64,000 nt of DNA from CAWEHU01 sp963808965 (GCA_963808965.1 CAWEHU010000016.1:310001-374000), one strand, 5' to 3'; numbered from the stretch's first letter, positions 38,956 to 51,625 are shown. Numbers and translations are program-made. Notes: generated from the sequence alone by a model not told the origin.

Positions 38956-40008
38956 GTTTCTCCCTCAAGCTCGACCGCATCGCATCGCGCGCCGAGGAAC
39001 TGCGCGCGATGCTGAGCGAAGGCCTGTCCGGCGAGGCCTATTCGCGTGCATCCAAGGAGCTGTCCGACATCGAGCCGCTCGTTGCCCGCGTCGGCGAGTT
39101 GCGCGACGCGGAGCGCGCCCGAGAAGAGGCCGAAACCTTGCTCGCCGACCCGGAGATGCGCGAGCTCGCCGAGGCCGAGCTGCACGCGCTCAAGGAGCGC
39201 ATCCCCGAAACTCCAGCACGAGATCCGACTTGCGCTGTTGCCGAAGGACGAGGCCGACGAGCGTGCCGCCATTCTGGAAATCCGCCCCGCCGCGGGCGGC
39301 GATGAGGCAGGGCTGTTCGCGGCGCAGCTCTTCGCGATGTATCAGCGGTATGCCGACGCGCGCGGCTGGCGCTTCGAGATCCTCGAATACGACGACACCG
39401 AGCTCGGCGGGCTGAAGGAGGGCATCGCCGAGATCACCGGTCGCAACGTGTTCGCGCGGCTGAAATACGAATCGGGCGTGCATCGCGTCCAGCGCGTTCC
39501 GGCGACCGAAAGCCAAGGCCGCATTCACACCTCCACCGTCACCGTCGCGGTGCTTCCGGAAGCCGAGGAGGTGGATGTGCGCGTGGACGAGTCCGACTTG
39601 CGCGTCGATGTGTTTCGCGCTTCGGGCGCCGGTGGCCAGCATGTGAACAAGACCGAGAGCGCGGTCAGGATCACGCATCTCCCCACCGGCATCGTGGTCG
39701 CGATGCAGGAGGAGAAGAGCCAGCACAAGAACCGCGCCAAGGCGATGAAGATCCTGCGCGCGCGCCTCTACGAGCAGCAGCGCGCGGCTTTGCACGCAAC
39801 CCGGGCGGCCGATCGCCGCGCCCAGGTCGGTACCGGCGATCGCAGCGAGCGCATCCGGACCTACAACTTCCCCCAGGGAAGGGTATCGGACCACCGCATC
39901 AATCTGACGCTCTACAAGATCGATCGGGTGATGCAGGGCGAGCTCGACGAGTTCATCGACGCGCTCACCGCCGAGGATCAGGCAGCGCGTCTGTCGGCGG
40001 AGGGATAG
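38952..40008 (+). CDS. prfA: Peptide chain release factor 1, one frameshift
   Basis: Terminates translation at UAA and UAG. The GGQ loop is present (ASGAGGQHVNKTESAVRI), as are ILEIRPAAGGDEAGLFA and the codon-recognition region with P(A)T preceded by VHRVQRVPATESQGR. The frame changes near 39208, in a GAAA where GAA would keep the frame (RIPE then LQHEIR). The length fits RF1 at ~351 residues. In many proteobacteria prmC, the methylase of the GGQ Gln, follows; it does not here. Confidence 0.94.
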
Positions 40009-40099
40009 GCTGAGAGTCCACTGCCGAGCGAGCGAGCGCCCGAAACCCTCCGCCCGCGCGCGACGTTGGTTCGGAATGCAAGCAAAGGTGGGACACGCC

Positions 40100-40678
40100 A
40101 TGCGCACGGCTTCGCTTACAGTCGCCTCCTTTCTCGCCGCCGCGCTGATCGCACCGGCGGCGGCCCAGCCCGTCCAGCCCCAGAGCCCGCCTCCCTTGAC
40201 CTACATGCAGCCCCTGGCGCCGCAGGCGGTGCAGTTGGTCCAGCAGAATCTGCAACGTCAGGGCGTCTATAACGGCCGGATCGACGGCGTTTGGGGTCCC
40301 GACAGCCAGGCAGCGTTGGAGCGGTTCCAGCAAACGCATGGACTCCAGGTCACGGGCCAGTTGAACCAGGCGACCGCCGTGACGCTGGGCGTCCCGACGG
40401 ACCAGTTGCTCACCGCCGGGCAGCCGACGCCGCCACCGGGCGCCGCTGCCCCGGTCGCCGCGGATACGCTGAGCCGCGCGTCCATCAGGGCGATCCAGTC
40501 CCGCTTGCACGATCTGAACTTCTATCGCGGCCCTGCGGATGGACTCTGGGGCGGCGCGACTCAGCAGGCGATAGAACGGTTCCAGCAGGGACGCGGCTTG
40601 CAGGCGAACGGCCAGCTCAACCCGGCGACCATCGCGGCCTTGGGCCTCGACCCGAACATGCTTGTGCCGTCCCGTTAA
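40100..40678 (+). CDS. Periplasmic protein with two peptidoglycan-binding domains
   Basis: 192 residues. Signal peptide MRTASLTVASFLAAALIAPAA with cleavage near AAAQ. Two PG_binding_1 repeats: VQLVQQNLQRQGVYNG with DGVWGPDSQAALERFQQ at about 44-90, and IRAIQSRLHDLNFYRG with DGLWGGATQQAIERFQQ at about 135-180. No catalytic domain, so it is probably a wall-binding adaptor. A start at 40076 is possible but would put eight residues before the signal peptide. Confidence 0.85.
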   Translation: MRTASLTVASFLAAALIAPAAAQPVQPQSPPPLTYMQPLAPQAVQLVQQNLQRQGVYNGRIDGVWGPDSQAALERFQQTHGLQVTGQLNQATAVTLGVPTDQLLTAGQPTPPPGAAAPVAADTLSRASIRAIQSRLHDLNFYRGPADGLWGGATQQAIERFQQGRGLQANGQLNPATIAALGLDPNMLVPSR

Positions 40679-40706
40679 GCTCGCCGGGTCAAGGCCCGGC
40701 TGACCG

Positions 40707-41084
40707 TTAAGCCGGGAAGCCGCCAGGATTCTCCCCGGCCTCCACCTGCCCGTCCGGCGTCATGCGGTCGATCACGCGGGGCAGATGGCGGGCCAGTTTC
40801 CAAAGGAAGTCGTTCGGCGGCAGACCCGTTGCGGTCGCGAAATCCTGAGTGCGCTCCTCGCCGAGAACGACCCGGAGTTGATCGGCCGTGATCGGCAGGT
40901 TGGGGCCGTTGTGAATCCAGGAGGCCATGATGCGGCCGAGCCCGGCGGCCGTGAAACGGTCGGCCAGATCGGGCAGGGTGCCGCGCGGCCCTCCGAGCAG
41001 ATCGCGAATGACGCCGCCGAGGGGCTCGAAGTCGCTCCCCAACTCGTTGCGGAGTTCATCCGAGACCTCATCCACTAGCCGCAT
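40707..41084 (-). CDS. YidB family (DUF937) protein
   Basis: 125 residues. GGVIRDLLGGPRGTLPDLAD, GRIMASWIHNGPNLPITADQ and LRVVLGEERTQDFATATGLP are the DUF937/YidB pattern, a small helical cytoplasmic protein of unknown role. Converges on the peptidoglycan-binding gene, 28 bases away. Confidence 0.82.
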   Translation of the reverse strand: MRLVDEVSDELRNELGSDFEPLGGVIRDLLGGPRGTLPDLADRFTAAGLGRIMASWIHNGPNLPITADQLRVVLGEERTQDFATATGLPPNDFLWKLARHLPRVIDRMTPDGQVEAGENPGGFPA

Positions 41085-41207
41085 TCCGAGCCTCCCGCGT
41101 CACCACGGGTAAACCGTTCGCCCGGCGCTCGGTTGCAGCCACGGGAACGGCCTCGCCGGGCCTGCGTTCGCTCTGGCGCACCTTTCCGAGCAACCCAGGA
41201 GACAGCG

Positions 41208-41780
41208 ATGAGCGAAACCGGGAGCGTCCCGGGCAAGGCGGGCCCGGAAGTCAGCGCAGCGGTCGAGGAAGTCCGAGGAATCTTCCCGAGCAACTCGGCG
41301 CTACAGGACGCGGTCTCGCGGCTCGGCGTAGCTGGGTTCGACCGCGCGGATATCAGCATTCCCGGCGTGGCGCCGCTCACGCAAGAGGCGACCCCCGAAC
41401 AGGGGGCGGAGAACCCGAACACCGAGGAGGATTCACAGCAAACGCGCACCCTGCACAGCAGCATGGCCGGTGCCGTTGGCGCACTCGCGGCGGCCGGGGC
41501 GGTGATAGCGACAGGCGGGGCCGCGGCGCCGGCCGTCGCGGCGGCGGTCGCAGGCGGCGTGGGTCTCGGAGCGGCAGCGGAAGGGGCGACCAAGGTTGCC
41601 GACACGATGCAGCACCAACAGCGCGAAGAGGCGGCGGCGAGAGGCGAACTCGTGCTCTCCGTCCGTCTGCGCCAGCCGGATCGGCGCGACGCGGCCGAGG
41701 CGGCGATGCGGGAGGCCGGAGCGACCCGGGTGGAGGGGGTCGTGCGCACGGGGGTCTCCGCCTCCGGCTGGACGGGGTAG
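41208..41780 (+). CDS. Hypothetical protein with glycine/alanine-rich membrane segment
   Basis: 190 residues from ATG 41208, which follows AGGAGA by 6-8 bases. A DUF1269-like layout: an N-terminal alpha/beta segment (IFPSNSALQDAVSRLGVAGF) resembling ferredoxin-like stress proteins, an Ala/Gly zipper hydrophobic stretch (about 86-130), and a C-terminal segment (AARGELVLSVRL, AAEAAMREAGATRVEG) that repeats the alpha/beta pattern. Such proteins are often general-stress proteins; this is inference. I do not recognise it more exactly. Confidence 0.65.
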   Translation: MSETGSVPGKAGPEVSAAVEEVRGIFPSNSALQDAVSRLGVAGFDRADISIPGVAPLTQEATPEQGAENPNTEEDSQQTRTLHSSMAGAVGALAAAGAVIATGGAAAPAVAAAVAGGVGLGAAAEGATKVADTMQHQQREEAAARGELVLSVRLRQPDRRDAAEAAMREAGATRVEGVVRTGVSASGWTG

Positions 41781-41857
41781 GCGCGAGAGCCGCGCCGGGC
41801 CGAGCCGCGCGCCTCGCTCATCATTCTCCCGTGCTTGCGCGATCAACTCACGCCAAT

Positions 41858-44551
<2,694 letters not shown>

Positions 44552-44615
44552 GGCGGACCCTCGATTGCGGCCTCGTTCCGAAGCCGCATTCCCGGTCCCG
44601 CGGCTTCGCGCAGAT

Positions 44616-45164
44616 TCAGAGTTCGGCGCGACCTACGACGCGCTCGATCTCGGTCCGGACGAGGCGCTCGACCAGCGGCGGCAGATTGGCGTCGAGCCAC
44701 TGCTTGAGCATCGGGCGAATTTCATCGCGCACGATGTCCTCGAGCGTCGGACCGCCGGCATGGACCTGCGCCGTGCGGGAGGACAGCGTCCGCACGAGAC
44801 TCCCGACCGAGGAGGCGGCAGCGGCGGCCGCCGCTGGAGCGACCAGCGGAGCGGGAGCGGATGCCCCGCTCGCCTGGACATGCGCCGCGTCATGCGGCTG
44901 GGCTTCGTGAGGGTAGGTTTCGTCTGAATGCACTGGATGCTGCTCATCAACCATCATGGAAGGGTCGAGGATGAACACGTCTTCCTCCGCGGCAGGGGCG
45001 GCCGCGTTCGGGCCGGTCGCGTTCGGGCCGGTCGCGGGGGGCGCTTCCTCTTCGCTGAGAATGCGGCGGATCGACGCGAGGATATCCTCCATCGAGGGGT
45101 CGGCCGCCGCTGAAGGCGATTGGCCGGGCGGGTGCTGATCGGTGGGGTTGGATTGGGCGCTCAT
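44616..45164 (-). CDS. DUF2497 (PopZ-like) protein
   Basis: 182 residues. N-terminal helix with SMEDILASIRRILSEEE, a long acidic and Ala/Pro-rich disordered middle, and C-terminal helices PTLEDIVRDEIRPMLKQWLD and LPPLVERLVRTEIERV. This is the PopZ plan: N-terminal partner-binding helix, disordered spacer, C-terminal oligomerisation helices. PopZ organises the cell pole and chromosome origin in Caulobacter; whether this protein does so is inferred from family only. Confidence 0.85.
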   Translation of the reverse strand: MSAQSNPTDQHPPGQSPSAAADPSMEDILASIRRILSEEEAPPATGPNATGPNAAAPAAEEDVFILDPSMMVDEQHPVHSDETYPHEAQPHDAAHVQASGASAPAPLVAPAAAAAAASSVGSLVRTLSSRTAQVHAGGPTLEDIVRDEIRPMLKQWLDANLPPLVERLVRTEIERVVGRAEL

Positions 45165-45182
45165 GTTCTGCGGTCCAGCATC

Positions 45183-46700
45183 TCACCGGCCGGGTTGGTC
45201 GGTGGCGAAATCCCCGGTGCCGGCCCATCTGTTGCGCACGGCATTGTAATAGGCCGTCTCGTCGTAAAGCGGGACGGGCAGATTGAGGTCCCGCGCCGTC
45301 AGACGTCCGATCGCGGCGGCCACGGTATAAGATGCCGTCACCAGGTTTGCGAGATTCTGAACCAGCGTGACTTGTGAGTTTAGAAGTTGCTGTTGCTGGT
45401 TCAGCACATCCTGCGTGGTGCGGCTGCCGACGATCGCCTCCCGCTCCACGCCTTCTAGGGCGATCTGGTTGGCGCGGATCGCGGATCGCGTGCTATCGAC
45501 CGTGGCGCGAGCGGCGACGAGCGTTTCCCAGGACTGGATCGCCTGCTGGATCGCGGCGCGGCGCGTGTCATCCAGCACCTTGCGGGTCTGCTGTTCCTGC
45601 TGGCGGGCCTGCCGCACGGCCGAGTATTCCGCGCCACCCTGGTAGAGAGGTACCGAGAGGGTCGCGAGGACCTGATACCCGCTCTGCTGGCTATGAGGGA
45701 TCAAGGTGTTGTTCTGCTGGAACGTCTGGCCCTGTAGGCTGAGCTGCGGCATGAGCGCGCTGAACGCCACGTCCACCGCATCCTTGGCCGCGGCCTCATC
45801 GAACTGGGCGGCGATGACATTGGGATTGTTGGAGGAGGCGAGCGTGACCGCCTGCCCCTCATCGCGGAGCGGCAGCTTGAGGGGCTGCGGCTCGACAAGA
45901 TCGCCCGGCGGGAGATAGCCGATGACCCGCTGGTACGTCGCGCGGGCGGTGGCCAGGTTGCCCTCGGATGTCTGGCGCTGCGCCGTCGCCCCCGCTAAAG
46001 CCGCCTCGGCCTGCGCCACGTCGGTGCGCGTGATCTCACCGACCCGAAACCGGTCGTTGGTGGCCTGTAGCTGACGGGCGAGCACGCGCTCGTTGTTGAT
46101 GTTCAGAGTCAGGAGCTGCTGCGCCTCGATCACGCCGACATAGGCGTTGATCGTATCGGTGAAGGTCGTCTGCTCCTGGGCGATCAGCCGCGCCCGCTGC
46201 GCTACGACCTGGCTCTCGGCGCGGTTCGTGGTCGCCCGGGTGCGGCCGCCGCGATAAATCGGCTGCGTGACCGTAGCCTGGGCGGTGCCGATGTTGCGAC
46301 CCGTTGGGCTGCTAACGTTTGCGGTTCCCGGAACGCCAGTCGCACTGGTGACCGAGGTCAACTGGCTCGACGTGCCGCCGGCGTAACCCCCGCTCCCGGC
46401 CAGCACCACGGTCGGGCGCCAGCCGGCGAGAGCCTGCGGCACGTTCTCGTCGGTTGCCCGGAGCTGGGCGCGCGAAGCCTGGAGCTGCGGGTTGTTGGCA
46501 TAGGCGGCGGCGAGCGCCTCTTGCAACGTGCGTGGCCCAAGGCTGGGCGGCACGGCGGGAGTCGGCGGGGGCGGCCTAGTGGCGAATGCCTGCGCCGAGC
46601 CCTGGGCGGCCGCACGGGATTGGGCCAGCGCGGCGCCGGACGCCACGCCGAATCCGAGGACGCCGAACGCGATGATCAGACCTTGACGCAAATCCCCCAC
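45183..46700 (-). CDS. tolC: TolC family outer-membrane efflux/secretion channel
   Basis: Two OEP repeats build the trimeric channel-tunnel: first TLQEALAAAYANNPQLQASR with NVPQALAGWRPTV, second LPLRDEGQAVTLASSNNPNV with AFSALMPQLSLQGQ. The preferred start is GTG 46698-46700, which places a signal peptide (GLIIAFGVLGFGVASGAALA) at the very N-terminus; the frame has an ATG at 46799 that would add 33 atypical residues. It lies just upstream of the PopZ-like gene and valS. Export partners are not in the window. Confidence 0.9.
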   Translation of the reverse strand: MGDLRQGLIIAFGVLGFGVASGAALAQSRAAAQGSAQAFATRPPPPTPAVPPSLGPRTLQEALAAAYANNPQLQASRAQLRATDENVPQALAGWRPTVVLAGSGGYAGGTSSQLTSVTSATGVPGTANVSSPTGRNIGTAQATVTQPIYRGGRTRATTNRAESQVVAQRARLIAQEQTTFTDTINAYVGVIEAQQLLTLNINNERVLARQLQATNDRFRVGEITRTDVAQAEAALAGATAQRQTSEGNLATARATYQRVIGYLPPGDLVEPQPLKLPLRDEGQAVTLASSNNPNVIAAQFDEAAAKDAVDVAFSALMPQLSLQGQTFQQNNTLIPHSQQSGYQVLATLSVPLYQGGAEYSAVRQARQQEQQTRKVLDDTRRAAIQQAIQSWETLVAARATVDSTRSAIRANQIALEGVEREAIVGSRTTQDVLNQQQQLLNSQVTLVQNLANLVTASYTVAAAIGRLTARDLNLPVPLYDETAYYNAVRNRWAGTGDFATDQPGR

Positions 46701-46829
46701 CCAATTCTCGTGCCGTCTGCCATACTCGGGACCCAACCGGGCCGTGTCCGCCGGACGCGTGACGGGCGACGTTTGCCACAGGCTCGCTTGAGATGCCATC
46801 GCATTTCGCGCGTAGCGTGAAATGCCCGT

Positions 46830-47513
46830 TCAAAAAACGAAGCCTGGTTCCGGGAGCAGCCCGGGAATGAGCGGAGTGGCGCAGTCGAAGATCGGCCGCG
46901 CGCGCAAGCCCGCCGGGGTCAGTTCAGCGAGCACGCCCTTGCCGGTGCTGCCATGGCCTGTCCGCACCGTCACCAGCCGGCCGCGACCGGGGCGGAGTTG
47001 CGGCCCGAGCGCCGCCGGGATGTCGCGCACGGCTCCTTCGATCAGGATGATGTCGTACGGCGATGCCTGAGGCCACCCGGCCGCCAGCGGGCCGGACACG
47101 AGCGTCACGGAGGGCGCGACGGCAGCGAGGGCGGGGCGCGCGACAGCGATCAGCTCCTGGTCCTCCTCAAGCGCCGTGACCTGCGCCCCGCAGGCCGCGA
47201 GCACGGCCGCGCCGTAGCCGGTCCCCGCTGCCACAACCAGCGCGTGCTCCCCGGCGGTTGGGGCCGCGAGCTGGATCAAGCGGGCCATCACCATGGGCTC
47301 CATCAGCGCTCGGCCGCGTCCGAGCGGGACGTCATCGTCGACATAGGCCAAGGGGGCGAGTTCGGGCGGGAGGAAGCGTTCGCGAGGTATCTGCCGCATT
47401 GCTCTGAGGATGCGCGGGTCCGAGACCTTGTTGGGCCGGATCTGGCTATCCACCATGCAGTTGCGGGCCGCTTCGAAGTCGAGGGGCGCGGAGGCGATGC
47501 TGGAGATGTCCAT
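46830..47513 (-). CDS. pcm: Protein-L-isoaspartate O-methyltransferase family
   Basis: 227 residues, started at ATG 47511-47513. VDSQIRPNKVSDPRILRAMR, PRERFLPPELAPLAYVDDDV and the SAM site ALVVAAGTGYGAAVLAACG are typical of the alphaproteobacterial Pcm paralogue next to tolC. The second acidic motif is ALEEDQEL. Pcm repairs isoaspartyl residues; this divergent branch has not been shown to do so, as far as I know. Cotranscription with tolC is likely. Confidence 0.82.
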   Translation of the reverse strand: MDISSIASAPLDFEAARNCMVDSQIRPNKVSDPRILRAMRQIPRERFLPPELAPLAYVDDDVPLGRGRALMEPMVMARLIQLAAPTAGEHALVVAAGTGYGAAVLAACGAQVTALEEDQELIAVARPALAAVAPSVTLVSGPLAAGWPQASPYDIILIEGAVRDIPAALGPQLRPGRGRLVTVRTGHGSTGKGVLAELTPAGLRARPIFDCATPLIPGLLPEPGFVF

Positions 47514-47634
47514 GACGGGCTCGCGCGAAGGAGATGCGCCCTTATAGAAGGGAGTGCACCCAGCCGCCAAGCCGAGCTGGGTCGCAGCCTTGACCGCCCC
47601 GGCACGTCCGCCCGATATACCGCACGGCAGGTCC

Positions 47635-47708
47635 GGTCCGGTGGCAGAGTGGTGATGCAGCGGACTGCAAATCCGCGAATGTGGGTTCAATTCCCGCCCG
47701 GACCTCCA
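47635..47708 (+). tRNA. tRNA-Cys (anticodon GCA)
   Basis: Acceptor GGTCCGG pairs with CCGGACC, discriminator T, encoded CCA at 47706-47708. Anticodon stem GCGGA/TCCGC encloses CTGCAAA, giving anticodon GCA; T-arm GTGGGTTCAATTCCCGC. It reads opposite to pcm. Confidence 0.93.
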
Positions 47709-47771
47709 CGGCTATCTCGGAACACCGTCTCTCGTGTTAGCGGTCACATTCGCGAATTCCAGGAGCTCCGC

Positions 47772-48134
47772 ATGGCCCGTCGCCCGTCCCTGATCCTGCT
47801 CGCCGGCATTTTCCTCTCGCTTCCACTTGCGGCGGAAGCGCAGATCAATCCGTTCCGTGGAACACGCGCGGGGCTCACCTCCGAAGATTTCCGAATCATG
47901 GAGAGGACAGCCCGGCAGCTCGCGGCTGAGGGCAACGTAGCGGACGGAGCTTCGAAGGAGTGGAGCAACCCCCGCACGGGGGCGAGCGGCTCCGTTACCG
48001 TCGCAGGCACGTTCCACAACAGGGGCATGATCTGTCGCAAGGTGGACTACACCGCGACCACGCAAGGCCGGCAGAGCCCGAGCACCACGACCGTCAACTG
48101 GTGCAAGACCGCCCGCGGCTGGAAAATGATGTAG
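47772..48134 (+). CDS. Small exported surface-antigen-like protein
   Basis: 120 residues; AGGAG lies 6 bases before the ATG. Signal peptide SLILLAGIFLSLPLAAEA. The mature part has WSNPRTGASGSVTVAGTF, RGMICRKVDYT and a final Cys followed by GWKMM, the pattern of the 17-kDa / RT0821-type surface-protein C-terminal domain. The two cysteines may form a disulfide. Role unknown. Confidence 0.75.
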   Translation: MARRPSLILLAGIFLSLPLAAEAQINPFRGTRAGLTSEDFRIMERTARQLAAEGNVADGASKEWSNPRTGASGSVTVAGTFHNRGMICRKVDYTATTQGRQSPSTTTVNWCKTARGWKMM

Positions 48135-48146
48135 AGCCGAAACGCT

Positions 48147-49370
48147 TCAGGCGTGCACCAGACCGCAGCCGGTCTGGTTGAGCGGCCGCACTGCCTCCGC
48201 CGCCGGCGTTGTGGAGACCAGCTCGTAGAGATCCCAGGGCCCGCGACTCGCCTCCGCGGTCTTGACCTTGAACAGATAGGCGGGAAATAGGCCGCGCCCA
48301 TTCGCCGCGATGCTGCCATTGCCGAATGCGTCATCGTCCGTGGGTGTCTGCTTCATGCGTGCGACCGTTGCCGCACCGCTCTTCTTCGCCTCGGCCGGCC
48401 CCATGGCGGCCGCGACCTTCAGATAATGCAGCACGCCCGAATAAACGGCGGCGTGCGCCTGATTGGGATAGTTACCCGGGGTTTTCGTACGCACCCGGTT
48501 CAAGAAAGCACGCGTCCGGTCGTTGAGATCCCAATAGAAGGTCTCGGTTACGTATACGCCGCTGGCGGCCGGCAGTCCCAGCGCGTGGATGTCTGTGATG
48601 TACATCTGCAACGGCGCAATTCGTATTCCCATCCCGGGCAGGCCAAGGTCGTGCGCCTGGTTGAAGCAGTTGATCGCGTCGGTTCCGGCGTTCGCGAGAC
48701 CGAGCACCTTCGCTCCACTCTTCGCCGCCCGCTCCAAATAAGGGGCGAAGTCGAACGTCTCGGGAAACGGATATCGTGCGGCGCCTAGCACCTTGCCGCC
48801 GGCGTTCGTCACGATCCCCGAGGTTTCCTCTTCGAGCGAACGGCCGAATACGTAATCGGCCGAGATGAAGAACCAAGAATCCCCGCCATTCTTCACGATC
48901 TCGCCACCCGACGATCTCGCGCCCGTGTACGTATCGTAGCTCCAGATGATGCTGTTCGGACCGCACTTGGCGCCGGTCAGCTCAAGCGCGGTCGCGCTGG
49001 CGTCCAGCAGGATTTTGTCCTTCTCCTGGCAGATCTTGGCGACCTCAAGCGCGACGGCGGAATTCGGCACGTCGGCGATAACGTCGACACCCCAATTATC
49101 GATCCAGTCCCGGGCGATGCGGGCCCCGCGCGCCGGATCGTTCCGATGATCGCCGCTGATTACGGCGACATCCAGGTCTCCACCGGCGCGCGAATCGTCA
49201 ACCGCCTGTTCAGCGCAGATGATCGAGGTCGGGCCGGTGACGTCGCGGTATGGCCCGGACAGATCGGTCAGCACCCCGATCTTGATTTGCGGCTGCTGCG
49301 CCCGAACGCGCGTCGCCGTGAGGGAAGCCGCGGCGGTGGTGGCGACGAAAGTTCGGCGAGACAGTGGCAT
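48147..49370 (-). CDS. ABC transporter substrate-binding protein (LivK-like), orphan
   Basis: 407 residues. Signal peptide MPLSRRTFVATTAAASLTAT with an SRRTF box that resembles a Tat motif. Type-I binding fold: IKIGVLTDLSGPYRDVTGP, VISGDHRNDPARGARIARDW, DASATALELTGAKCGPNSI, FFISADYVFGRSLEEE. This class binds amides, amino acids or aromatic acids. No permease or ATPase gene is next to it, so it is either a stand-alone receptor or works with a transporter encoded elsewhere. Confidence 0.87.
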   Translation of the reverse strand: MPLSRRTFVATTAAASLTATRVRAQQPQIKIGVLTDLSGPYRDVTGPTSIICAEQAVDDSRAGGDLDVAVISGDHRNDPARGARIARDWIDNWGVDVIADVPNSAVALEVAKICQEKDKILLDASATALELTGAKCGPNSIIWSYDTYTGARSSGGEIVKNGGDSWFFISADYVFGRSLEEETSGIVTNAGGKVLGAARYPFPETFDFAPYLERAAKSGAKVLGLANAGTDAINCFNQAHDLGLPGMGIRIAPLQMYITDIHALGLPAASGVYVTETFYWDLNDRTRAFLNRVRTKTPGNYPNQAHAAVYSGVLHYLKVAAAMGPAEAKKSGAATVARMKQTPTDDDAFGNGSIAANGRGLFPAYLFKVKTAEASRGPWDLYELVSTTPAAEAVRPLNQTGCGLVHA

Positions 49371-49522
49371 AGCTTGGCTCCCCGGTCGTTGTTGGACGCC
49401 TCCGGGGAGAACGCTACACTTGAGGGGAGACGGACCGCAACGGGCTGTCCCCGTCCGCACTGCTTCGTTGGGGAAGAGATCGATGTCCAGGAAACCGCCC
49501 CGCTCACAGCGCGGCTCACCAA

Positions 49523-50947
49523 TCAGCTTCGTCCGTAGGTGTCCTCGAGCCGGACGATGTCGTCTTCGCCGAGATAGGCGCCGGACTGCACCTCGATGAG
49601 CGTGAGCGGGATCTTCCCCGGATTTTCGAGCCGGTGCACGCAACCGAGCGGCAGGTAGATGCTCTCGTTCTCGCGCACGAGCATCTTGTCGTCGTCCCGC
49701 GTCACCAGCGCGCTGCCGTTCACGACGACCCAATGCTCCGCACGATGATAGTGTTTCTGCAATGAAAGCTTTTGCCCCGGCGAAACCACGATGCGCTTCA
49801 CCTGGAACCGGTCGCCATTGATGAGGCTCTCGTAGAACCCCCATGGCCGGTAGCAGCGATTATGCGCGACGGCTTCGTGCCGTCCGGCGGCGCGCAGCCG
49901 GTCCACCACTTTCTTCACGTCCTGCGCATCATCGCGATGCATCGCGAGCACCGCATCCTCGGTCACGACCACCACGGCATCGGACAGCCCGACGACCGCC
50001 GTAAGAATGCCGTCGCTCCGTACGTAGCAGTCGCGGGCATTTTCGAGCAGCACGTCGCCGACCGCGACATTCCCGCCCGAATCCTTGCCGCCCAGCTCCC
50101 ACAGCGCGCCCCAGCTCCCGACGTCGGACCAGCCGAGATCGGCGGGAACGACGGCGGCCCGTGTCGTGCGCTCCGCCACCGCGTAGTCGAGGCTGATATT
50201 CGGGGTCTTGGCGAAGGCCGCCGGATCGAGGCGGATGAAGTCGAGATCCTGCTTGCGTTGTGCGACGGCGCGTCCGACCGTCTCGAGCACGTCCGGCGCA
50301 TAGGCGCGCAGCTCATCCAGCATTGTCCGCGCGCTGAACACGAACATGCCGGAGTTCCAGAGATGCCGGCCGGACGCGACGAGATCCGCGGCGCGCTCGG
50401 CGCTCGGCTTCTCGACGAAACGAGCGAGCGCATGAACCCCGGGCGCTTCGGCCAGCGGCTGCCCCACCTCGATATAGCCGTACCCGGTCTCCGGCCCGGT
50501 CGGCTTCATGCCGAACGTGACGATACGGCCGGCGCGGGCCGCCGTCAGCGCCGCGTCCAGCAGCTCGTGCAAGGCGGATACGTCCGTGATCGCCGCGTCC
50601 GCCGCCATCATCCAAAGCACCGCGTCCGGCATCTCCTCCGCGACCAGCAACGTGGCCGCGGCGATAGCCGGGGCGCTGTTGCGCCCGACCGGCTCCAGCA
50701 CGATGCGGGCGTCCTCGATGCCCGCCTGCCGCAACTGCTCGGCGATCAGGAACCGGTGCTCCTCGTTGCAGACCACGACGGGTGCCGCGAAGCCTTCGCC
50801 GCGCGCGCGGAGCGCGGTCTCCTGAATCATGGAACGGTCGGAGATCAAGGGCCAGAGTTGCTTCGGAAAGCTCCCGCGTGACACCGGCCAGAGCCGGGTT
50901 CCCGACCCGCCGGACAGGATGACAGGGACGATCTGCTGTGCGTGCAT
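49523..50947 (-). CDS. manC: Mannose-1-phosphate guanylyltransferase / mannose-6-phosphate isomerase
   Basis: 474 residues, bifunctional type II enzyme making GDP-mannose. Nucleotidyltransferase domain: ILSGGSGTRLWPVSRGSFPK at about 11-30, EPVGRNSAPAIAAA, FVEKPSAERA, LWNSGMFVFSA. C-terminal cupin isomerase domain: RPWGFYESLINGDRFQVKRI, LSLQKHYHRAEHWVVVNG with the metal-binding His pair and Glu, and YLPLGCVHRLENPG. Started at ATG 50945-50947. It supplies GDP-mannose for surface polysaccharide, in line with the glycosyltransferases 5-6 kb further on. Confidence 0.94.
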   Translation of the reverse strand: MHAQQIVPVILSGGSGTRLWPVSRGSFPKQLWPLISDRSMIQETALRARGEGFAAPVVVCNEEHRFLIAEQLRQAGIEDARIVLEPVGRNSAPAIAAATLLVAEEMPDAVLWMMAADAAITDVSALHELLDAALTAARAGRIVTFGMKPTGPETGYGYIEVGQPLAEAPGVHALARFVEKPSAERAADLVASGRHLWNSGMFVFSARTMLDELRAYAPDVLETVGRAVAQRKQDLDFIRLDPAAFAKTPNISLDYAVAERTTRAAVVPADLGWSDVGSWGALWELGGKDSGGNVAVGDVLLENARDCYVRSDGILTAVVGLSDAVVVVTEDAVLAMHRDDAQDVKKVVDRLRAAGRHEAVAHNRCYRPWGFYESLINGDRFQVKRIVVSPGQKLSLQKHYHRAEHWVVVNGSALVTRDDDKMLVRENESIYLPLGCVHRLENPGKIPLTLIEVQSGAYLGEDDIVRLEDTYGRS

Positions 50948-51032
50948 TGCGGCTACCTGCGGTGGAACCGGTGCTATAGCCCCTCTCGCGTTCGGCAACA
51001 AAGGGGAACCAGAAGGTGCAGGACGCACGTGC

Positions 51033-51625
51033 TCACGAGCGGCACGCGGCGAGGGGCCAAAGGCGAAGGAGCGACGCGGCGTGGGCAATCTGGGCTTCCG
51101 CCCCGAGATGGAAGCCGTGAAACAGGATCAAAACGGCGAGCACGATCGCACCGAGCCCCGCGACGGGCAGCCGTTCCGGGGCCGGGCCCGCAAGGCGAGT
51201 GAGCAGCAGCGCTCCGAGGGTACCGACCAGCCCGCCGACGAGGTACTTCCGGGACCGAGTGCATGGCGAGAGCGACGCGCGTGACACCCACGACGATAGC
51301 GGCTCCGAGCGCCCATGCGAGAACGTGTCCGCCCCGATTGTTGCCCCGGCTGAGAAGGGCGGCCAAGCCGCCCGCCGCGAGGGCCGCGGCCGCGGTATGT
51401 CCGCTTGGCGTGTGAACACCGATCGACGGAAGCACCGTGCCGCAGGCAAGAAAGGCGAGCTTCAGCACCAGCATCGTGCCGAGTGTCGCGCCCACGGCGA
51501 GCACCCAGGCGGCCGCTCCGCGCCGCCAGCCGAGAGCGGCCAACATCAGAGCCACGGCGAGGACGAGAGGCAGGATGACCGCCTGATCCGCGAAGTCGGT
51601 CAGGAACCATTCCGCGCGAAGTCAT
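51033..51625 (-). CDS. PAP2-family membrane phosphatase-like protein, frameshifted
   Basis: About 195 residues when frames are joined. Several hydrophobic helices surround the PAP2 motif PSGHTAAAALAAGG, and a third-motif-like stretch TRVALAMHS follows; the usual first motif KxxxxxxRP is not visible. The frame changes near 51270 and probably once near the start, since the ATG overlapping the gluQ stop is out of phase with the conserved part (WFLTDFADQAVILPLVLAVA). PAP2 proteins act on lipid phosphates such as undecaprenyl diphosphate; the missing first motif makes activity uncertain. Confidence 0.6.
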